Below are positions 42,699 to 50,478 of a DNA stretch of 64,000 nucleotides, piece by piece. Both the position numbers and the translations under genes were made by a program. Under the pieces are notes generated by a model. That model made no database searches. It was not told the origin of the DNA and worked only from the letters and a program-made list of their open reading frames with translations. Source of the stretch: Nocardia australiensis (GTDB lineage Bacteria; Actinomycetota; Actinomycetes; Mycobacteriales; Mycobacteriaceae); the NCBI RefSeq assembly GCF_020733705.1, contig NZ_JAJFZM010000001.1, positions 2,728,001-2,792,000 on the forward strand, written 5' to 3'. Every line of letters starts with the position of its first letter. Position 1 is the stretch's first letter.

Positions 42699-43721
42699 TT
42701 AGAGCAGACCCGCCTGGGTCATCAACTCGGTCACCTTCTTGGCGTCGAGCTTGCTCGGATCGACGGCCGGGGCCTGCAGGTCGGCCAGCGGCGGCAGCGC
42801 CGGGTTGGCCGCGACATCGCTCGCCACCGGGTATTCCATCGAATCACCGTCGCGCAGGACCTCCTGGCCGGACTTGGCGGTTATGAAGGCGAGGAACTTC
42901 TGCGCCGATTCCTGCTTCTTGCTCGACTTCAGCACGCCGCCACCGGACACGCTGATGAAGGCGCCCGGATCCTGGTTCTTGAAGTAGTGCAGCGCGGTGT
43001 GGCTGCTGCTCTCCTTGGTCTTGGCCTGGTCGCGGTACCAGTAGTAGTGGTAGATCACGCCGCCGTCAGGCTGGCCGGAGTCGACTGCCTTCATGGTGGC
43101 GACATTGTTCGGGAACGCGGTCGCGTTCGCCTTCATCCCGGCCAGCCACGCCTTGGTGGCGTCCTCACCCTTCAGTGCGAGCAGGCCCGCGACGATGGCC
43201 TGGAAGTCGGCGCCCGAAACGCCCGCACCCCAGCGGCCCTTCCACTGCGGCTGTGCCAGATCCAGCAGCGACGCGGGCACCTGATCGGTCGGGATCTTGT
43301 CCTTGTTGTAAACGAAAACTGTTGAGCGGGCGGCGATTCCGGTCCATTTTCCGGTGGAGGGACGGAACTGTGCCGGCACCTGATCCAGGGTCGTCTTGTC
43401 GACGTCGGCGAACAGCCCGGCGTTCTCCACCAGTGCCATGGCGGGGGAGTTCTCGGTGAGGAAGACATCGGCGGGGGATGCGGCGCCCTCGGCGATCAGC
43501 TGGTTGCCGAGCGCGGTGTCACCACCCTGACGCAGGGTGACCTTGATGCCGGTTTCCTTGGTGAACGCGTCCACCCACTCCTTGGTGAGGGATTCGTGCT
43601 GCGCGTTGTAGACCGTGATCTCATTGGCGTCGTCGGAGGAACTCGAGCAGGCCGTGAGGCCGAGTGTGGCAACTGTAACTGCTAGCCCCGCGGATATCGA
43701 CTTCCATCTGACCGACACCAT
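42699..43721 (-). CDS. fbpA: Iron(III) ABC transporter substrate-binding lipoprotein
   Basis: This 340-residue protein has a lipoprotein signal peptide ending in 'LGLTAC' with Cys25 as the lipid site. The mature part is a periplasmic-type binding protein of the ferric-iron class: 'EITVYNAQHESLTKEWVDAF', 'ADVFLTENSPAMALVENAGL' and 'VIYHYYWYRDQAK' are typical, the last containing the paired Tyr residues that bind iron in FbpA proteins. GGAAGGACAG precedes the ATG at 43721. An IdeR/DtxR-like box lies 23 bases upstream. It is the first gene of fbpABC. Confidence 0.93.
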   Translation of the reverse strand: MVSVRWKSISAGLAVTVATLGLTACSSSSDDANEITVYNAQHESLTKEWVDAFTKETGIKVTLRQGGDTALGNQLIAEGAASPADVFLTENSPAMALVENAGLFADVDKTTLDQVPAQFRPSTGKWTGIAARSTVFVYNKDKIPTDQVPASLLDLAQPQWKGRWGAGVSGADFQAIVAGLLALKGEDATKAWLAGMKANATAFPNNVATMKAVDSGQPDGGVIYHYYWYRDQAKTKESSSHTALHYFKNQDPGAFISVSGGGVLKSSKKQESAQKFLAFITAKSGQEVLRDGDSMEYPVASDVAANPALPPLADLQAPAVDPSKLDAKKVTELMTQAGLL

Positions 43722-43743
43722 TTCTGTCCTTCCAACACGCACA

Positions 43744-43762
43744 TATGATGAGCCTTACCTAA
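43744..43762 (-). promoter_or_regulatory. Candidate IdeR/DtxR iron box upstream of fbpA
   Basis: On the minus strand TTAGGTAAGGCTCATCATA matches the 19-base IdeR/DtxR consensus at about 13 positions, with a perfect left half (TTAGGT). Its place before an iron importer makes iron-dependent repression likely. Confidence 0.55.
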
Positions 43763-43843
43763 GCAAGGTACAGCGTCCGGCGTGCGCGGATGGGATCGGT
43801 CCTGCCGCGACCGGCCAACGATTCGGAGGTCGTGCGCGGCCGA

Positions 43844-45259
43844 TTATCCGAGTCCTGAAAAGTCGCGTAGCACAACGTGATTGCGATCGGCCGAGGTGCC
43901 GAGGGTGTAATCCGGGAATAGTCCGAAGTACTCGCCCCTGGTCGTTGCGCTCCAGCGGCGGGCGGCCTCGGTGCGGGTTTTGTAGAAGTTGACCATGTAC
44001 CCGCCCTCATACAATCGCAGCAGGCTGTAGCCGCCCGGGTACTCCTTCACCGCGGCCACCTCCAGGAATTCCACGGCGCAATTCGCGTCGGGGCGGGTCC
44101 GCCGGTTGCGGTGGGTATGCCCGCTGTGCTGCAGAAAAACCCCGGGGGCACGTTCGTAGAGCGCCTGCAACTCGGCGCTATCAGCGCGATTGAGCACAAA
44201 CCCCGGCCCGGCGGTGTTGGTCAGACCGGACTCGACGGTCACCGGATGGTGGCCGAAGACCAGCGTGGGCCGATCGGGATCGGCGCGCAGCAGTTCGGTG
44301 AGCCGGTCGAATTGCGGACGCTCGATGCTGCCGCCGGAGCCATCGAGTTCGCTGGTGTCCAGCCCGATCAGTCGCAGCCCACCCAGTTGGTGCTCGATCA
44401 ACTGCTGGCGCGGGCTGAATTCCTCGGCCCAGCAATCACGATGGTCCTCGGCCACCACTTCGCAACCCTGATAGTCGACTCCGATATGCGGCCGATCATG
44501 GTTGCCGCGCGTGACGAGATAGTCGCTGCCGAACGCGCCCCAGCCGTCCAAACGGGCACGGACCGCACGGGATTGCGTCGCCGTCGCCTCGCTGGTGAGG
44601 TCGCCCGCCAGCAGTAGCCGGTCGGCGCCGCGGTCGGGACGGCGCAGATCCTCCAGCATGGCGTCGAGCATCACCTCGGTATACGCCGGCAGGCCGGGGC
44701 TTTGGCGGAAACCCGGAGGCAGGTTACCGATGACGAGCCCGCTCACTTCCTCGCCGTAGTGCACATCGTTGGCGAGCGCGAGGGTGTGCAGCGGCCGGCC
44801 GGGTGGCGGGACCAGGGTGGTGAATTCGCCGGTGAGCTCCGGACTTCCGGGAGCCAGCGTGGTCAGCGACAGTGCCGGGGTGGCCCGGACGCCATCCGAC
44901 CACGCCTCGAATCGGTACGTGCGACCCGGCTCGAGGCCATCGAATTCGGCATAGTGGAAAGGGGTGCGCTCAACGCTCGCGTAGACCGTCGCCGGTGCGC
45001 GCGGGGAATCAGCGGGGCCGACCCGCAGCTCCGCGCCGGCAGCCACCGGGAGCAGCTGCCCGCCCACATCCGGCGCGACCGAAGTCCAGGTTACGATCAC
45101 CGACCGATCGGTGATCGTAACCACTTCCAGATCGGTAGCGACCAGCGAATTCGTTTGTGCTCCAGCGGAGCTCGATCGACCGAACATGGTAGACGGCAGC
45201 AGCGCGGCAAGCCCGATGGCGCCGAGGACGTTCCGGCGCGACGGTCCGCAGCAGCTCAT
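43844..45259 (-). CDS. Tat-exported metallophosphoesterase
   Basis: This 471-residue protein begins with a twin-arginine signal ('SRRNVLGAIGLAALLP'). A fibronectin III-like domain follows (about 40-140, ending near 'TYRFEAWSDG'), then a calcineurin-like phosphoesterase domain. The metal-ligand motifs appear in order: 'LANDVHYG', 'LLLAGDLTSEA', 'TRGNHDRPH', 'LVFGHHPV' and 'HSGHTHRNR'. It should act outside the membrane on phosphate esters; the substrate is unknown. A TAACCT box six bases before the ATG suggests a leaderless transcript. It stands downstream of the iron-uptake promoter but is transcribed in the same direction from its own promoter. Confidence 0.9.
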   Translation of the reverse strand: MSCCGPSRRNVLGAIGLAALLPSTMFGRSSSAGAQTNSLVATDLEVVTITDRSVIVTWTSVAPDVGGQLLPVAAGAELRVGPADSPRAPATVYASVERTPFHYAEFDGLEPGRTYRFEAWSDGVRATPALSLTTLAPGSPELTGEFTTLVPPPGRPLHTLALANDVHYGEEVSGLVIGNLPPGFRQSPGLPAYTEVMLDAMLEDLRRPDRGADRLLLAGDLTSEATATQSRAVRARLDGWGAFGSDYLVTRGNHDRPHIGVDYQGCEVVAEDHRDCWAEEFSPRQQLIEHQLGGLRLIGLDTSELDGSGGSIERPQFDRLTELLRADPDRPTLVFGHHPVTVESGLTNTAGPGFVLNRADSAELQALYERAPGVFLQHSGHTHRNRRTRPDANCAVEFLEVAAVKEYPGGYSLLRLYEGGYMVNFYKTRTEAARRWSATTRGEYFGLFPDYTLGTSADRNHVVLRDFSGLG

Positions 45260-45265
45260 TCGGCG

Positions 45266-45271
45266 AGGTTA
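45266..45271 (-). promoter_or_regulatory. Predicted -10 box of leaderless promoter (phosphoesterase)
   Basis: TAACCT on the minus strand is followed by six bases and the ATG at 45259. Confidence 0.45.
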
Positions 45272-45327
45272 CGGCACGATCGTTTCGGTCTCCCGCAGGG
45301 CATCGGCGGCGCGGCGAATGGCACCCG

Positions 45328-45945
45328 TCAGTTCTCGTCCGATACTGACGCGCACACCTTCCACGTGCCGTCTTCTTTCTTCAGGCGCTCTTCGGTGCTG
45401 TTGTCGGTCTGGGCGTCCTCGCCGGCGACCGACATCGTGAACTTGCCGTCGATGTGCGCGGTTGCCCGGTCGCCGTTGATGACGACATTGTCAACCTTGT
45501 TGATGGTCACCGAGATATCGGCCGAGTCGTAGGTGGACTTCCCCTCTTGATTCATCGCCTCGAAATCGGCCTTGTCGGCCGCGCACGCTACCGCCGAGGC
45601 CGCCGCGAACCCGTCATTGCTGAGGGTGTCGTAGAAATCGCGGATCGCCACCTCGATCTTTTTCTCGTCGGAGGCCAGCGGTGTCCTGCCCTGCACCGTC
45701 AATACGACACCCGCGGTGATGGCACCGGCAACGACGAGCACCAGCACCACCAACCCGATGATCAGCCCGGTCCGCTTCTTCTCGGGAGGCTGTGGATTCC
45801 CCTGCGATGTATAGCCGGGGGGTGGATAGCCGTGACCACCCTGCGGGGGATACCCGTACGGCTGACCCGGTTGCTGCGGATACCCGGGTTGCCCTGGAAC
45901 TTGCGGCTGTCCGTATGGCGGTTGCCCGCCCGGCGGATAAGTCAT
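45328..45945 (-). CDS. Pro/Gly/Gln-rich single-pass membrane protein
   Basis: This 205-residue protein has a proline-, glycine-, glutamine- and tyrosine-rich cytoplasmic N-terminus (about 1-55). One membrane helix follows ('GLIIGLVVLVLVVAGAITAG'), then an external domain of about 120 residues with 'KIEVAIRDFYDTLSNDGFAA' and two Cys residues ('VACAADKADF', 'WKVCASVSDEN') that may form a disulfide. This domain resembles DUF4878/lumazine-binding-like lipoprotein domains of mycobacteria. The function is unknown. Its ATG overlaps the WYL regulator stop (ATGA), so the two are cotranslated. Confidence 0.82.
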   Translation of the reverse strand: MTYPPGGQPPYGQPQVPGQPGYPQQPGQPYGYPPQGGHGYPPPGYTSQGNPQPPEKKRTGLIIGLVVLVLVVAGAITAGVVLTVQGRTPLASDEKKIEVAIRDFYDTLSNDGFAAASAVACAADKADFEAMNQEGKSTYDSADISVTINKVDNVVINGDRATAHIDGKFTMSVAGEDAQTDNSTEERLKKEDGTWKVCASVSDEN

Positions 45946-47003
45946 CTCGCGTCTTCCCTGTCCCATGGTGTAGAAGATTGCGGCAGGCCGCACTCCAGCG
46001 ACGGTAACAAGCCGCCACCCGTGCTGCCCGGCTGGTGCGCGGACGCGCCGCTCGCGGCACGGGTGATGCGAGCGGCCAGCTCGCGGGTGTATTCGATGAG
46101 TTCGGCCGGCGCCTCGACGATGTACGGCACACCGACCGCGGCCAGCCTGACCGACAGCCATTCCCAGGAATCGACGCCCGAGACATACCGGCAGCTGGTG
46201 TCGTCGATCGCTTCGAGCGCACCTGCTTCGGCGGTCAGCCGCTCGGAAACGACTGCGATCGGTGCGGCGAAATGCACGACGGCGCACCGGCCGGTTATCG
46301 GGAGCCGGGCGCGGTCTTGGACGAAGCTCACCGCATCGTCGGTGGGCAATGCGCGGGGAATGAAAGTGGTCCCCGCAGTGGTGATGGCGCCGATTCGGTC
46401 GATGCGGTAGGTGCGCCAGTCGGCACGATCACGGTCCCAACCGAGCAGATACCAGCGGTGCCCGAGCACGACCTGCCGATAGGGCTGGACACGGCGTTCG
46501 GAGGGGCCGCCGCCGGTGCTGGTGGTGTATTCGAACCACACGTCCTGATGGGTGTACGTCGCGGTGGCCAGCGTCTGCAAAGTTCTCAGGTCCAGGGTTC
46601 GGGCGCTGCGGGAGCGGGCTTCGGTGGCGGCAGTGAGCGCCCGTATGCGGGAACGCAGCCGGGTGGGTACCACGCGCTCGAGCTTGCGCAGGGCGCCGTC
46701 GGCGGCGTCGGTAGCCCCATTCATTTGCGTGAGGGCGGCAATCCGCAGGCCGACGACCAGAGCAACAGCCTCGTCGTCGGAGAAAAGCAGCGGTGGCATC
46801 GCGCGCCCCGCTACCAGCTGGTAGCCGCCGTCCGGTCCGCGTGTCGAGGAAACCGGGTAGCCGAGGGTGCGTAGCCGGTCGAGGTCACGGCGCAACGTCC
46901 GAGGTGAGGTGTCCAGGCGGGCCGCCAGTTCGCTCCCCGAACGAATCCGCCCGTTTTGTAGCAGTGACAGCAGCTCCAGCATCCGCGTACCCGGATCCAT
47001 CAT
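45942..47003 (-). CDS. WYL-domain transcriptional regulator (YafY type)
   Basis: This 353-residue protein has an N-terminal HTH_11 domain ('RIRSGSELAARLDTSPRTLR' then 'RDLDRLRTLGYPVSS') and a WYL sensor domain (about 140-310) with 'RRVQPYRQVVLGHRWYLLGW' and 'DWRTYRIDRIGAI'. Such regulators respond to nucleotides or other small ligands. ATG 47003 is supported by TAGGTT seven bases upstream. The C-terminal 30 residues beyond the WYL-C region are low-complexity. The divergent NmrA-like gene is only 63 bases away and is its likely target. Confidence 0.9.
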   Translation of the reverse strand: MMDPGTRMLELLSLLQNGRIRSGSELAARLDTSPRTLRRDLDRLRTLGYPVSSTRGPDGGYQLVAGRAMPPLLFSDDEAVALVVGLRIAALTQMNGATDAADGALRKLERVVPTRLRSRIRALTAATEARSRSARTLDLRTLQTLATATYTHQDVWFEYTTSTGGGPSERRVQPYRQVVLGHRWYLLGWDRDRADWRTYRIDRIGAITTAGTTFIPRALPTDDAVSFVQDRARLPITGRCAVVHFAAPIAVVSERLTAEAGALEAIDDTSCRYVSGVDSWEWLSVRLAAVGVPYIVEAPAELIEYTRELAARITRAASGASAHQPGSTGGGLLPSLECGLPQSSTPWDREDAR

Positions 47004-47010
47004 TGCGCCC

Positions 47011-47016
47011 AACCTA
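47011..47016 (-). promoter_or_regulatory. Predicted -10 box of leaderless promoter (WYL regulator)
   Basis: TAGGTT on the minus strand is followed by seven bases and ATG 47003. Confidence 0.45.
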
Positions 47017-47053
47017 CTCGCGATTGCGGTCAGGATCTGGCCACAACCAGCAC

Positions 47054-47059
47054 TAGCGT
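47054..47059 (+). promoter_or_regulatory. Predicted -10 box of leaderless promoter (NmrA-like gene)
   Basis: TAGCGT is followed by seven bases and ATG 47067. The divergent WYL-gene box lies only 38 bases away, so one operator could control both. Confidence 0.45.
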
Positions 47060-47066
47060 CCCTCGT

Positions 47067-47957
47067 ATGGCCAACGAGAACACGCGCAGGAAGATTGTCG
47101 TCACCACACCCACGGGGCATGTGGGTTCCCGGGTCGTACGCCTGTTGCTACAGGCAGGTATCCGGCCGACGCTGTTGTTACGAGACCCAACCAAGATCGA
47201 TGCGGCGATACGAGACCGCGTCGATGTGGTGCAGGGCGATCAGGGCGACGCCGACCTGGTAGTGCGTGCGACACGCAACGCGGATGGGCTCTTCTGGGTC
47301 GATCCGCCAGCCACGACAGACGGCGACCCGGTTGCGCATTACGCCGAGATGGGCGCCAATGCGGCGCGCGCGGTGATGGAGAACACCGTCACGCGCACCG
47401 TGTTTCTCAGCAGTGTCGGTGCGGAAAAACGACACGGCGCCGGCGAGATCGACGGTCTGGCCCGCACGGAGGAGCTGCTGAACGACACGGCGGCGAATGT
47501 GCTGCATCTGCGCTGCGGCTATTTCTTCACCAACCTGTTCATGAGTCTGCCCGAACTGCGCGCCGGGGTGTTGTCGACTCCGTGGCCGGTGGATCACCCG
47601 ATGGCGTGGGTCGATCCCCGAGACATCGGTGAGATTGTGGTCGCTCGGCTGCTATCGGACTGGTCGGGAACCCACGTCCAGGCCGTGCACGGTCCGGAGG
47701 ATCTGACGTTTTCAGGAGTCGCCGAGATACTGAGCCAGGTAATGGGTCTTCGGATCCGTGCCGAGAGGATCTCCGACGACGCTTTTCGCGGCTCCTTGCG
47801 TTCGGCCGGACTCAGCGACGAACAGGTCGAAGGCATCGTTGGGATGTCGGTAGGTCTGCGCGAGAACTTTGTCGCAGCAGACGAGCGCAGCGTCGTCACC
47901 ACAACACCCACCACCCTTGCCGCGTGGGCATACGCACACCTGCGGCCGGCACGGTAA
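47067..47957 (+). CDS. NmrA-like NAD(P)-binding protein
   Basis: This 296-residue protein has the atypical SDR fold of NmrA/NAD(P)H-azoreductase-type proteins: 'KIVVTTPTGHVGSRVVRLLL' at the N-terminus is the dinucleotide site and 'TRTVFLSSVGAEKRHGAGEI' follows strand 5. It lacks the YxxxK catalytic pair, which fits a redox sensor or quinone-type reductase. 'CGYFFTNLFMSLPELRAGVL' is conserved in the family. It is divergent from a WYL regulator and probably controlled by it. The substrate is unknown. Confidence 0.88.
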   Translation: MANENTRRKIVVTTPTGHVGSRVVRLLLQAGIRPTLLLRDPTKIDAAIRDRVDVVQGDQGDADLVVRATRNADGLFWVDPPATTDGDPVAHYAEMGANAARAVMENTVTRTVFLSSVGAEKRHGAGEIDGLARTEELLNDTAANVLHLRCGYFFTNLFMSLPELRAGVLSTPWPVDHPMAWVDPRDIGEIVVARLLSDWSGTHVQAVHGPEDLTFSGVAEILSQVMGLRIRAERISDDAFRGSLRSAGLSDEQVEGIVGMSVGLRENFVAADERSVVTTTPTTLAAWAYAHLRPAR

Positions 47958-48053
47958 CGAGCCACCGCTGATGCTGCCCGGCCGGTGCGGTCGGGCCTCG
48001 TCGACCGCGTGGCTCACCGGCCACCTGCCAGCAGACTGTGATGCGATGGTCGG

Positions 48054-48425
48054 GTGACTCTGAACCCGCCCCCCGGTTTCCGGATCAAGCGCGTTTACGA
48101 CGACCCGACCCCCGAGGATGGGACTCGAATCCTGGTGGATCGGCTCTGGCCGCGAGGTGTCAGTAAGCAACGGGCCCACATCGACGAATGGGACACCGGC
48201 ATCACGCCATCGAACGAGCTGCGACACTGGTTCCATGAGGATCCCTCGGCTCGATACCACGATTTCGAGCACCGATTTCGCGCCGAGTTGGACGCTCCGA
48301 CCGCACAGGCGGCCCTGGCGCGGCTACGAACACGCGCACAAGCGGGGCCGGTCACCTTGGTGACAGCGGTGCGGGATCTCGAACACAGCCACATCCCGGT
48401 TCTGCTGGAAGAGCTGTGTGGTTGA
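48054..48425 (+). CDS. DUF488 family protein
   Basis: This 123-residue protein matches DUF488: 'IKRVYDDPTPEDGTRILVDR', 'LWPRGVSKQRAHIDEW' and 'ELRHWFHEDPSARYHDF' are its hallmark blocks. The family has no established function; conserved Arg, Trp and His residues suggest a small enzyme or nucleic-acid binder. The GTG start at 48054 has a weak -10-like TGCGAT six bases upstream. It stands alone and converges with tRNA-Arg. Confidence 0.88.
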   Translation: MTLNPPPGFRIKRVYDDPTPEDGTRILVDRLWPRGVSKQRAHIDEWDTGITPSNELRHWFHEDPSARYHDFEHRFRAELDAPTAQAALARLRTRAQAGPVTLVTAVRDLEHSHIPVLLEELCG

Positions 48426-48430
48426 GTGGC

Positions 48431-48475
48431 AAAAAAAGGAGGCTCTGTCCCAGCTGTGCTGGGACAGAGCCTCCT
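48431..48475 (-). terminator. Terminator of tRNA-Arg (18-bp perfect stem)
   Basis: Arms 48437-48454 and 48458-48475 pair perfectly over 18 bases with a 3-base loop. Read on the minus strand the stem is followed by seven T residues (A run at 48431-48437), so it terminates tRNA-Arg. It may also stop the convergent DUF488 transcript. Confidence 0.92.
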
Positions 48476-48479
48476 CTTG

Positions 48480-48555
48480 TGGTGCCCTCGGCAGGAATCG
48501 AACCTGCGGCCTTCTGCTCCGGAGGCAGACGCTCTATCCCCTGAGCTACGAGGGC
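48480..48555 (-). tRNA. tRNA-Arg (CCG)
   Basis: On the minus strand the acceptor stem GCCCTCG pairs with CGAGGGC. The anticodon stem TCTGC / GCAGA encloses CTCCGGA with anticodon CCG, and the T arm contains GGTTCGATTCC. The discriminator base is A, and CCA is encoded at 48480-48482. Confidence 0.97.
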
Positions 48556-48680
48556 GGGATAGGACTCGATCGGATCCGGGGGTGGCCGGTCGATCGGGCG
48601 GGGAAAGCGTATCGCATCGGACGCGCTGCGCCAAAAGGTGCGCCGGGCCGGGAGGTTTCGCGGATCCGACGCACCCGGCC

Positions 48681-49409
48681 CTAGGTCAGCGGCAGAGGTG
48701 TGGCGCCGCGGGCGGCAAGCATGGTGGTCATCAACTCGGCCTCGCCCTGCTGAGTGGTCTCCATCGTGCTCGCCAGGGTGCGCACCGCGGTGGTCTCGGC
48801 GTGCGCGGCGGCGTACTGGAGCATCGAGAGGCCACCCTGGTGATGACGCAGCATCAGCTGTAGAAACAGTGTGTCCAGCGCGGGGCCGGTGGTTTGGCGC
48901 AGGGCGGTCATCTCCGCGTTGGTCGCCATACCCGGCATGGTCGACATCGGGCCGGACATGGCGTGCGTCGGCGCCGTGCCGGAGTGGTCGTGCCCGCCGG
49001 CCGGGTCGTCGGTCATCCAGCCCATGTAGCCGTCGACGTCCTGCATCGGCTTGCCCCACATCTGCAACCAGCCCTCCATTCGGCCGGCCTGGTTCTGCTG
49101 AGTGGTCAGGATGTCGTAGGCGAGCCGTCGCACTTCGTTGTCGGTGGAGCCGATGAGTACGACGCCGGCCATATCGACCGCTTGCGCGTGATGGGCCGAC
49201 ATGTCCTGATTGAAACCGACGTCGACCGCGCTCGGATCGGGTTCGACGTTGTTGTTCAACGGAATCCGGGCCAGCACTCCGATCGCGAAACCGATCAGGA
49301 GAATCCCGATCGCGCCGAGCACCACCAGCGAGGTGCGCTGGCGGCGCAACTGGCCGCCCAGTCCCGATTCGGTGTCGTCGTCGGCTTCCGGCAAGGTGTC
49401 AGCCGACAT
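48681..49409 (-). CDS. DUF305 membrane-anchored protein
   Basis: This 242-residue protein has one N-terminal membrane helix ('LVVLGAIGILLIGFAIGVL') and an external DUF305 domain of the ferritin-like type. The family marks are 'VGFNQDMSAHHAQAVDMA' near the start and 'LFLQLMLRHHQGGLSMLQYA' near the end. A central loop is rich in Met and His ('GGHDHSGTAPTHAMSG'), which suggests copper or other metal binding, though no activity is proven. The ATG overlaps the stop of the upstream DUF3105 gene by one base, so the pair is coupled. Confidence 0.9.
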   Translation of the reverse strand: MSADTLPEADDDTESGLGGQLRRQRTSLVVLGAIGILLIGFAIGVLARIPLNNNVEPDPSAVDVGFNQDMSAHHAQAVDMAGVVLIGSTDNEVRRLAYDILTTQQNQAGRMEGWLQMWGKPMQDVDGYMGWMTDDPAGGHDHSGTAPTHAMSGPMSTMPGMATNAEMTALRQTTGPALDTLFLQLMLRHHQGGLSMLQYAAAHAETTAVRTLASTMETTQQGEAELMTTMLAARGATPLPLT

Positions 49410-50386
49410 CACTGCCCCGCAGCCGGCTGCTGCCCCGGTGCGGGCTGAGTCGGGAGCTCGATGCCGCCGGCGCCGGGCAGACTCGGAACACCGGGTACTC
49501 CGGGGAGGCCGCCGGGCAGACCGGGCATGCCGCCCGGGAGACCGGGCATGCCGCCCGGGAGACCGGGCATGCCGCCGGGCAGACCGGATCCGCCGCCGAG
49601 TTCGCTCAGGTCCGGTTGCAGCCCCTTACCGTCCATCGGCACCGCGTCCGGTCCGGGCGGAGTCGGGTCGTAGGGCAGCGGGTTGTTGGCGTCGAAGCTC
49701 GGGTTGGAGCAACTCGCGCCCACCTCCGGGTAGGCGTACGGGTTGCCGCGCAGCGCGGTGAGGAACTGGTTGACCCGCTTGTCATCCACGTTGTCCAGCT
49801 TCAGCTCGTGACCCCACGACTGCAGCGATATCGCCGACGGCAGGCCCGGGTACGGCGACATCATCGTCTGCTGTTTGCCCTCGACCTTCTGCTTCAGCGA
49901 GTCGATTCCCGCGGAATCCACTTTGTCCGGGTTGTAGGTGACCCAGACCGCGCCGTGTTCGAGCGAGTGCACCGCGTTCTCCAGCCGGATCGGCTTGCTG
50001 TACACCACGCCGGTGCAGTTAGCCCACGCCTGATCGTGCGGACCACCGAAAGGCGGGCTCTGGTCGTAGGCCACCCGCTGAGGCTCCGTCACGTGCAGAC
50101 CGGCCGGGTAGTCCTTCTTGGTCACACCCTCGATCTGGTCGGACGGGTCCTTCTTCTCCGCGCTCGGCGTGAATTTCTCGAGGTCGGCCTTGTCGATGTA
50201 CTTCGGCACCAGGCTGTAGGCGAGAACGCCGACCAGCGCGAGGACCACCACGACGGCGCCGATCGCAAGCCAAGGTACCTGGCGTTTCTTCTGCAGTGGG
50301 TTCTTGCCGCCCCGCTGGCGGGACGACGATGACTTTCCTGCGGCCTTGACGGTCTTGGCCGATTTGGCGCTGGTCGGGCTCGGCAT
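49409..50386 (-). CDS. DUF3105 membrane-anchored protein with Gly-Pro repeats
   Basis: This 325-residue protein has a basic Ser/Lys-rich N-terminus, a membrane helix near residues 38-60 ('[20 protein letters not shown]') and an external DUF3105 domain. The domain has '[20 protein letters not shown]' and '[17 protein letters not shown]', rich in His and Cys. The C-terminal 75 residues are low-complexity, with repeats of the type G-M-P-G-L-P-G. DUF3105 and DUF305 genes are often neighbours, which suggests a joint extracytoplasmic task of unknown kind, perhaps metal handling. ATG 50386 is chosen as the first start before the basic segment. It is divergent from argS. Confidence 0.88.
   Translation of the reverse strand: MPSPTSAKSAKTVKAAGKSSSSRQRGGKNPLQKKRQVPWLAIGAVVVVLALVGVLAYSLVPKYIDKADLEKFTPSAEKKDPSDQIEGVTKKDYPAGLHVTEPQRVAYDQSPPFGGPHDQAWANCTGVVYSKPIRLENAVHSLEHGAVWVTYNPDKVDSAGIDSLKQKVEGKQQTMMSPYPGLPSAISLQSWGHELKLDNVDDKRVNQFLTALRGNPYAYPEVGASCSNPSFDANNPLPYDPTPPGPDAVPMDGKGLQPDLSELGGGSGLPGGMPGLPGGMPGLPGGMPGLPGGLPGVPGVPSLPGAGGIELPTQPAPGQQPAAGQ
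49518..49580 (-). repeat. 21-bp tandem repeat in DUF3105 gene
   Basis: Three copies of a 21-base unit (49518-49538, 49539-49559, 49560-49580) are present, the first two identical and the third with one change. Degenerate copies flank them. They encode the Gly-Met-Pro-Gly-Leu-Pro-Gly repeats. Confidence 0.9.
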
Positions 50387-50464
50387 CGCTCGATGTGCTC
50401 TTTCGACGTAACGGATCCGCTGGCGGAGCGGGTGCCCACTCGAGGCGTACACCTGCCCAGACCA

Positions 50465-50470
50465 TAGGAT
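50465..50470 (+). promoter_or_regulatory. Predicted -10 box of leaderless promoter (argS)
   Basis: TAGGAT is followed by eight bases and GTG 50479. This implies that the argS-lysA-hom-thr transcript has little or no leader. Confidence 0.5.
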
Positions 50471-50478
50471 AGAGACTC

